Shown here: positions 35,224-39,834 of the stretch, in pieces | Layout of the letters: each line of letters starts with the position of its first letter | Numbering within the stretch: the first letter of the stretch is position 1 | NCBI GenBank assembly: GCA_015061525.1 | Contig: SUWK01000019.1 | Span: 1-39,834, forward strand | Source of the DNA: Lentisphaerota bacterium | GTDB taxonomy: Bacteria > Verrucomicrobiota > Lentisphaeria > Victivallales > Victivallaceae | Length of the DNA stretch: 39,834 bases | Direction of reading: 5' to 3' | Made by a program: the position numbers and the translations under genes | Notes under the pieces: model-generated | What the model saw: only the letters and a program-made list of their open reading frames with translations | What the model was told of the DNA's origin: nothing | Database searches by the model: none

Positions 35224-35249
35224 GAAAAATTCAAGGCGGCAATGCCGCC
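35224..35249 (-). terminator. Probable terminator of the radical SAM operon
   Basis: On the minus strand GGCGGC-ATT-GCCGCC (35249-35235) is followed by TTGAATTTTTC. The T-run is interrupted, so this is a moderate call. Confidence 0.5.
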
Positions 35250-35311
35250 GTTTAAGCGAAGCGCAATTAAAAAACTACACCATCCTTTGCGGAAAAGTAA
35301 ATTAGCAAAAA

Positions 35312-36568
35312 TTAAAGTTTCATGCTTCGGGGGAATGCCTCAAGGCGTAGTAAGCCCCACATTTTGTCAATATACGCCAATGTATAAAAACTTTCATAGT
35401 AGTGAAAGTAAAATGCTCCTTTATCCGTCAGCTCCAATACGCCATTTTTTTCAATAATCATGCCGGTAAGCCGGGCAATTGTCAACTCTGCACCAAATGC
35501 TTTTTTCAACGGAACTCCAAAGAATTTTTCAAAATCAGCAATTACAACTTTCGTCGTGTACGCCCGCCAGAAAAGCCAATAAATCATCCGTTGCCGTACG
35601 GAAAAATCACAATGTAATGCCGTCGGTAACAAGCCATGATCAATTCTTTTGCAGTATTCTTCGACGGAGAAAGTATTGATCCTGAATTGATCTTTAAGCA
35701 GTGAGGTCGCAGAACAGCCGAATCCGATAAAATTATCCCGGGTCATGGATGAATATTTATGTGTCCTGCTTTTGGCAAATGTCCAAATCGAATCCCGGTG
35801 ACAGCCAATAGAACGGAAATATTCTGTGATTTCGTTCAAAAGATGCCTTTTCTCATTTTTTCTCATCTCCTTTAACGGTGTCGAAGTAAAAGAAAAGTCA
35901 ATAAATGGATAAATGGCTGTATGATTTGCACCACAGTCAAATGCCCTTTGGATGTCGAGTTTCAAGTCTGTTGCCTTTTGCCCCGGTAACGCAAAAATAA
36001 AATCCATTGATATGGTTTCAAATTCAGTTGACGACAAAACTTTTTTCATTTCCTGAATATCAATGACTGATCGACCTAATAAATCCTGGAAACGTTTCTG
36101 AAAAGATTGTATGCCGATACTGATGCGGGTAACTCCGGCAGCTTTTAACTTTTGCAACGTGTCCGTATTGACATCCTGCGGATGAAGCTCGACACCGATG
36201 CCTTCCGTGATCCGGTAATATTTCTGCAAATGCGTGATGATCTCACCGAGCCTGTCTGCCGCCAGTGCCGGAGAGCCTCCGCCAAAATAAAGTGATGATA
36301 CCTCTTTAGGAATGCTTATTTCTGCTGAAACAAGAGCGATTTCGGTTTTCAATGCATCAATATAACGGTTGTATAAATCAGAATCATAAACAACTTTGCA
36401 GTATGGACAAAAGTTGCAAAGTGTACGGCAAAATGGGATATGAACATATAATCCGGGTTTCTCCACGGCAGCAAGATCAAGTTTTCTGTTCCCGTCAGCC
36501 GGAGTAAAGGTAAACGGCTTGAATGAACGGGTAAGGTACATTCTGGTTGCAGTAGTGATCATGCTCAT
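35312..36568 (-). CDS. HemN/HemW-like radical SAM protein
   Basis: 418 residues. The opening YVHIPFCRTLCNFCPYC gives the HemN-type CxxxCxxC cluster ligands (Cys47, Cys51, Cys54) plus Cys57. SAM-binding segments are YFGGGSPAL (GGG-P type), VELHPQDV, RISIGIQSFQ and MDFIFALPGQ, all in HemN/HemW order. The carboxy-terminal third has a HemN-like winged-helix region (IDHGLLPTALHCDFSVRQRMIYWLFW; LELTDKGAFYFHYYESFYT). True coproporphyrinogen oxidase activity is uncertain, because many relatives are haem chaperones or methyltransferases. The start ATG at 36568 overlaps the stop of the upstream radical SAM gene by one base (TGATG), so the two are coupled. Confidence 0.85.
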   Translation of the reverse strand: MSMITTATRMYLTRSFKPFTFTPADGNRKLDLAAVEKPGLYVHIPFCRTLCNFCPYCKVVYDSDLYNRYIDALKTEIALVSAEISIPKEVSSLYFGGGSPALAADRLGEIITHLQKYYRITEGIGVELHPQDVNTDTLQKLKAAGVTRISIGIQSFQKRFQDLLGRSVIDIQEMKKVLSSTEFETISMDFIFALPGQKATDLKLDIQRAFDCGANHTAIYPFIDFSFTSTPLKEMRKNEKRHLLNEITEYFRSIGCHRDSIWTFAKSRTHKYSSMTRDNFIGFGCSATSLLKDQFRINTFSVEEYCKRIDHGLLPTALHCDFSVRQRMIYWLFWRAYTTKVVIADFEKFFGVPLKKAFGAELTIARLTGMIIEKNGVLELTDKGAFYFHYYESFYTLAYIDKMWGLLRLEAFPRSMKL

Positions 36569-37470
36569 CAGATGTACCTCAAATATGTTTTGAGCATATC
36601 GAACATGATCCGGAGATTTCCCCGGAAAAGCAAGGTATATTCTGCCACAAAGAAATAGCCGCATTGCTCACACAATCCCGGGATCTCAATGCATCTGCCG
36701 CATGTGCTGATCTTGCCGTTTTCAATAACAACGCACTGATGACACGGTGTGGGGAAAGAATTATTGACAAGATAAGGCAATGCGCTTTTCAGATTGAAGA
36801 TCGGAGAGCCTTTCTCAATCGCATCTCTGATCACAGATGCGCACTGTTGTTTTTCATCCAAAGAGAGCATCAAGTCCGCAGTATCCGGATATGGCGTATG
36901 AAAATTGAAAGAAACTGACCGGATATTGCGCTCGGTTTCAGCTGTTTTTATGACATCCTGAACGGTTGATACGTTCAATTTGTTGATTGCCATATATAAA
37001 ACAATATTATCAGAAGCGGCACTTCTGATGTTTTTCATAATCGTGTCATAGGTTTCGCCTCTGATCAGATTATGTCTTTCCCGATCGCCATCAAGAGAGA
37101 GCAGAATAAGATCGGCTTCCGGCAGATCAAGAGTAAAGGTTCCGTTGGTTACCACATTGACGATGAGAAAACCCATTTGCTTTGCTTCGATGACCAGGTC
37201 GCGCACAGATTTTTCGCCATCCCGCCACAGAAAAGTTTCTCCTCCGCAAAAGAAAAGGATGCGGCAGCCCATACTGTAAAGGGTCTGCATTTCATTGCGG
37301 ATTTGAGAATAAGGATGTATGACAGCTGTAATGTTATTGACAGAGCAATGCTTACACTTCAAGTTGCATTTATCTGTAAGGATCACTGTCCCGAGGATCG
37401 GTTTTTTCTGCCGGAATAAAATCGTTTTTATTCCAAAAGCTGCAAAATATGTAAATGCAGAAAGTTTCAT
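36568..37470 (-). CDS. Radical SAM protein with C-terminal cysteine cluster
   Basis: 300 residues. ILTDKCNLKCKHC provides the 4Fe-4S ligands Cys35, Cys39 and Cys42. LFFCGGETFLW is the SAM-binding GGE motif, followed by VVTNGTF and LLSLDGDRERHNLIRG. Near the end, CHQCVVIENGKISTCGRC and GLCEQCG give about six further cysteines, suggesting an auxiliary iron-sulfur cluster as in SPASM/Twitch enzymes. The final ~25 residues are hydrophobic and basic and may touch the membrane. The overall style is close to HpnH-like and lipid- or peptide-modifying radical SAM enzymes. First gene of a coupled pair; no substrate gene is adjacent. Confidence 0.82.
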   Translation of the reverse strand: MKLSAFTYFAAFGIKTILFRQKKPILGTVILTDKCNLKCKHCSVNNITAVIHPYSQIRNEMQTLYSMGCRILFFCGGETFLWRDGEKSVRDLVIEAKQMGFLIVNVVTNGTFTLDLPEADLILLSLDGDRERHNLIRGETYDTIMKNIRSAASDNIVLYMAINKLNVSTVQDVIKTAETERNIRSVSFNFHTPYPDTADLMLSLDEKQQCASVIRDAIEKGSPIFNLKSALPYLVNNSFPTPCHQCVVIENGKISTCGRCIEIPGLCEQCGYFFVAEYTLLFRGNLRIMFDMLKTYLRYI

Positions 37471-37505
37471 ATTTCAATACCGTTATAAATTAATCACTCA
37501 CCGGT

Positions 37506-37540
37506 AATATACCATCTCCCGCAGGTGTTTACAACTGCGG
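37506..37540 (-). promoter_or_regulatory. Promoter of the radical SAM pair with a dyad over the -35 box
   Basis: Minus strand: TTGTAA (37534-37529), 17 bp, TATATT (37511-37506). The inverted repeat CCGCAG (37519-37524) and CTGCGG (37535-37540) spans the -35 region and could be an operator. Overlapping CCCGCA/TGCGGG arms (37518-37548) followed by T8 could instead be a plus-strand terminator. Confidence 0.5.
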
Positions 37541-38029
37541 ATTGCGGGTTTTTTTCGTTTTTTAGGGGCGTGTCGCGGCAGTTACGGCAAGGTTCGGGTA
37601 AATGGCAAAAAGCAGCGGAAAAGCCCTTGTGAAGCGGTTTTGTGAAAAAAACTTCACAGAATTTTTGGCGAGAGTTGAAAAAATGGTCAGCGTTTTTTTC
37701 TCTGCCCCCATTACCTCGATAAGAATTGATGATTTTTGAGGGTAAAATGTCGGTAAAAATCCCAATAGACCATTGGGGGAAGCAAGCATATCGCCATAAA
37801 TATTTGATATATAAATCCATTCTTGCAGCGGCTCTTGTTTGTCACTGAACCTGTGCCGAACAATTTCCATCTGCAATCTTTGAATTTCTATTTACTTTAA
37901 CGCAACCCGCCATTCTGAAACGCTTTTTGAGGCTGAAACTTCAGAATTTTGCTGTGAAATGAAATTCTGAAAATCGCTTCACTTTGGTTCAGAAAACTTC
38001 AGATTGCCTTTGATAAATTTTCACCTCGA
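37541..38029. other. Gene-free stretch with TTCTGAA/TTCAGAA repeats
   Basis: No convincing gene. Minus-strand frames of about 104-108 codons exist (37494-37820, 37562-37876) but have no ribosome site, domain or typical codon use, and they overlap each other; a gene remnant is possible. At 37911-38003 TTCTGAA and TTCAGAA recur several times. A 10-bp stem pairs 37940-37949 with 37962-37971. It lies just beyond the RND gene and might end its transcript, but there is no T-run. Confidence 0.5.
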
Positions 38030-39834
38030 TCAATGTTTATTTTTTACCTTTTCACGGGCTTTCTGGAAAAGTGTATATAACGGCGGGATAAATGCCACAC
38101 CGAGAATGGTTGCGGCTAACATCCCCCAGAACGTCGTTGTTCCTATAACGCGGCGGCTTTCCGCTCCCGCTCCGGAGGCAAACAGCAACGGCAGAACACC
38201 GAAAATAAAACTCCACGCCGTCATCAGCACCGCACGGTAACGGTAATTTGCTCCGTTAAGGGCAGCTCTGACCACGGACTTGCCGGCTGCACGCTCCTGC
38301 ATTGAAAATTCCACCATCAGAATCGTACTCTTGGCACACAAGCCGATAAGCATAATCAAACCAAGCTGGGCATAAATATCCAGCAGCATATCCGTCATCC
38401 ACAATGCTGCAACTCCACCCAGCATAGCGAATGTGACTGAAAGAATGACCGGCAGCGGTACTGTCCAGGACTCATATTGCGCAACCAGAAAGAGATAACC
38501 GAAAATGACTGCCAATGTCATCAGAATAAGAATCCGGCCGTCATTATTTTTTTCCTGGTAACTCATATCAGTCCAACCAACTGTATAATGATTGGGGAAA
38601 TCCTTTTTAACCATTGCTTCAATTTTATCCATAATCTCTGCTGACGAAGCTCCGGGGACAGGAATTACCGTTATTGCCGCAGACATATTCTGGTCAAAAC
38701 GTTCGATTTTACGGGCTCCAAGCATAATTTTGGGGGTAGTAAAAGCAGATAAAGGAACCATATCTCCGTTGTTATTCTGCACCATTGTTTCCTCCAAAGC
38801 ACTTAAAGTGGAACGCTCATCGCCATCCAACTGAATTTTCACCTTGAAAGAATAGCCTTTTATATTGAAGTCATTGACATACAAACTGGCAAAACTGCTC
38901 TGCATAAAAGTCATAATGCGATCAGTCGGAATTCCGAGAGCTTCAGCCTTTTCACGGTCGATGTCCAGAAACACCTGCGGCGTGCGGGCGTTGAATCCAC
39001 TGAACGCAAAAGCAACCTCCGGCATCATCTGCTTATTATTGAGCATTCCCAGGAGTTTGCCCATTTGCTGTTCAAATTCCTGCGGAGTTTCTCCCCCTGC
39101 AGTACGGAATGCAAAAGTTACACCGCCGGTAACCCCCAATCCCATAATTGCCGGAGGCTGAAAAGCACGGACTTCTCCCTGGGGAATAGTTGATCCCATT
39201 TCCATGATCTTGCCGCGGATGGCAGAAATGGATAAATCCGGCGTGGTGCGTTTACTCCAGTCATCCAGCGTAACAATGGCAAAGCCGAGGTTCTCACTTG
39301 CTCCGGACATAATGGAAAAACCGGATACGGCAATTACTTCTCTTACACCTTTGATTTTCTGAACTTTTTCACTGAATTCCAGCATTGCATTGTTTGTACG
39401 CGGCAATGCTGCTCCGGGAGGAAGTTCAACTTCACACATCAACACCCCTTTATCTTCGTCAGGCAAAAATCCGCCGTTGAGGTTTTGAGAAATAAAACAG
39501 GTTGCAATCAAAGCTCCCAGCATAAGAACTGCTGCCAGCAGAAGACGGCGCAGCATTATCCGGCTGAAACACAGAAATCCATTTTTTGTCGCGTTCAGAG
39601 ATGTATCAAACCAGCGGAACAAAATGAATTTTTTCTTCTTCATCTGATCTGCCGGACGCAGGATCAACGCACACAGAGCCGGACTCAAGGTCAATGCGTT
39701 AAAAGCAGAAATACACAATGCAATACACATCGTTACTGCAAACTGCATATAGATCGTGCCGACAATACCGCCATAGAAGGCAATCGGCGCATAGATTGCC
39801 GCCGATACGAGTGTTGCGGCAATCACCGGGCCGG
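38030..39834 (-). CDS. RND multidrug efflux permease (AcrB/HAE1 family), 5' end outside the window
   Basis: About 601 residues of the carboxy-terminal part of an inner-membrane RND pump (full members have about 1040). The visible part starts in the GPVIAATLVSAAIYAPIAFYGG helix (about residue 430 of AcrB) and runs through the second periplasmic loop (GFLPDEDKGVLMCEVELPPGAA) to helices 8-12. The proton-relay Lys is in GLCAKSTILMVEFSMQERAAG, and the end ESRRVIGTTTFWGMLAATILGVAFIPPLY is typical. The paired Asp residues of helix 4 would be beyond the edge. Membrane-fusion and outer-membrane partners are not visible and would lie to the right. It is probably intact; only the window cuts it. Confidence 0.93.
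   Translation of the reverse strand, partial: GPVIAATLVSAAIYAPIAFYGGIVGTIYMQFAVTMCIALCISAFNALTLSPALCALILRPADQMKKKKFILFRWFDTSLNATKNGFLCFSRIMLRRLLLAAVLMLGALIATCFISQNLNGGFLPDEDKGVLMCEVELPPGAALPRTNNAMLEFSEKVQKIKGVREVIAVSGFSIMSGASENLGFAIVTLDDWSKRTTPDLSISAIRGKIMEMGSTIPQGEVRAFQPPAIMGLGVTGGVTFAFRTAGGETPQEFEQQMGKLLGMLNNKQMMPEVAFAFSGFNARTPQVFLDIDREKAEALGIPTDRIMTFMQSSFASLYVNDFNIKGYSFKVKIQLDGDERSTLSALEETMVQNNNGDMVPLSAFTTPKIMLGARKIERFDQNMSAAITVIPVPGASSAEIMDKIEAMVKKDFPNHYTVGWTDMSYQEKNNDGRILILMTLAVIFGYLFLVAQYESWTVPLPVILSVTFAMLGGVAALWMTDMLLDIYAQLGLIMLIGLCAKSTILMVEFSMQERAAGKSVVRAALNGANYRYRAVLMTAWSFIFGVLPLLFASGAGAESRRVIGTTTFWGMLAATILGVAFIPPLYTLFQKAREKVKNKH

Noticed and set aside
37518-37556. Plus-strand rho-independent terminator at the radical SAM promoter
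   Set aside because: The hairpin and T-run are present, but no plus-strand gene precedes it. The arms overlap a well-spaced minus-strand promoter, so an operator role is preferred.
37494-37876. Possible small gene(s) on the minus strand before the RND stop
   Set aside because: Two overlapping frames with no initiation signal or recognisable domain. I could not separate a gene remnant from chance, so it is noted only as part of the gene-free stretch.

Overview
The window looks like chromosomal DNA of a member of the Lentisphaerota (Victivallis-like, probably gut-associated). The main reasons are two pseudopilins with the FTLIELLVV / [14 protein letters not shown] / [13 protein letters not shown] amino terminus and a late DGHV motif, the pairing of such pseudopilins with secreted glycosidase-like proteins and a GntR-type regulator, and roughly 50% GC. 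This is an inference from protein style, not a database match.

Layout. (1) 1-2.7 kb: a pseudopilin followed by a large secreted TIM-barrel-like protein, closed by a terminator. (2) 2.7-3.7 kb: no gene, but a mosaic of palindromes and a damaged copy of a mobile element. (3) 3.7-9.7 kb, minus strand: a giant secreted Sel1-repeat protein of 1786 residues, translationally coupled to a small lipoprotein that carries a pseudopilin-like domain without a prepilin leader. (4) 9.7-17.6 kb: two divergent surface-polysaccharide operons, each with an MBOAT O-acyltransferase and an SGNH-type membrane-anchored esterase/acyltransferase. The leftward one adds a polysaccharide deacetylase and a GNAT/FemAB-like protein, the rightward one a family 2 glycosyltransferase. 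(5) 17.6-24.1 kb: housekeeping genes hisB and folD (minus), then carB and a GAF-SpoIIE phosphatase (plus). (6) 24.2-34.6 kb: a GntR/LacI-type regulator, a pseudopilin with a duplicated leader, a glycosidase-like protein, a possible beta-propeller protein, a secreted metallophosphoesterase, an SDR, a Gfo/Idh/MocA oxidoreductase, a DHDPS-family aldolase and a type I phosphodiesterase. This reads as an inducible locus for use of an unknown sugar or phosphorylated glycan. (7) 34.6-39.8 kb: hpt, two coupled radical SAM genes, and the carboxy-terminal part of an RND efflux pump cut by the window edge.

The most notable structures are not ordinary genes. A 497-bp non-coding element at 33260-33756 has imperfect terminal inverted repeats and a perfect 8-bp target duplication (ATTTATTT), so it is an intact, recently mobile MITE-like element. 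A truncated, inverted, nested relative lies 30 kb away at 2858-3544. A second, smaller palindrome family with a CCGT loop sits directly in front of both pseudopilin leaders, inside the reading frame and read in two different frames. One of these pseudopilins has two FTLIELLVV leaders about 100 residues apart, which suggests leader shuffling by recombination.

Several promoters match the sigma-70 consensus with 17-bp spacing, and some carry dyads that could be operators. No tRNA, rRNA, CRISPR array or transposase gene was seen.
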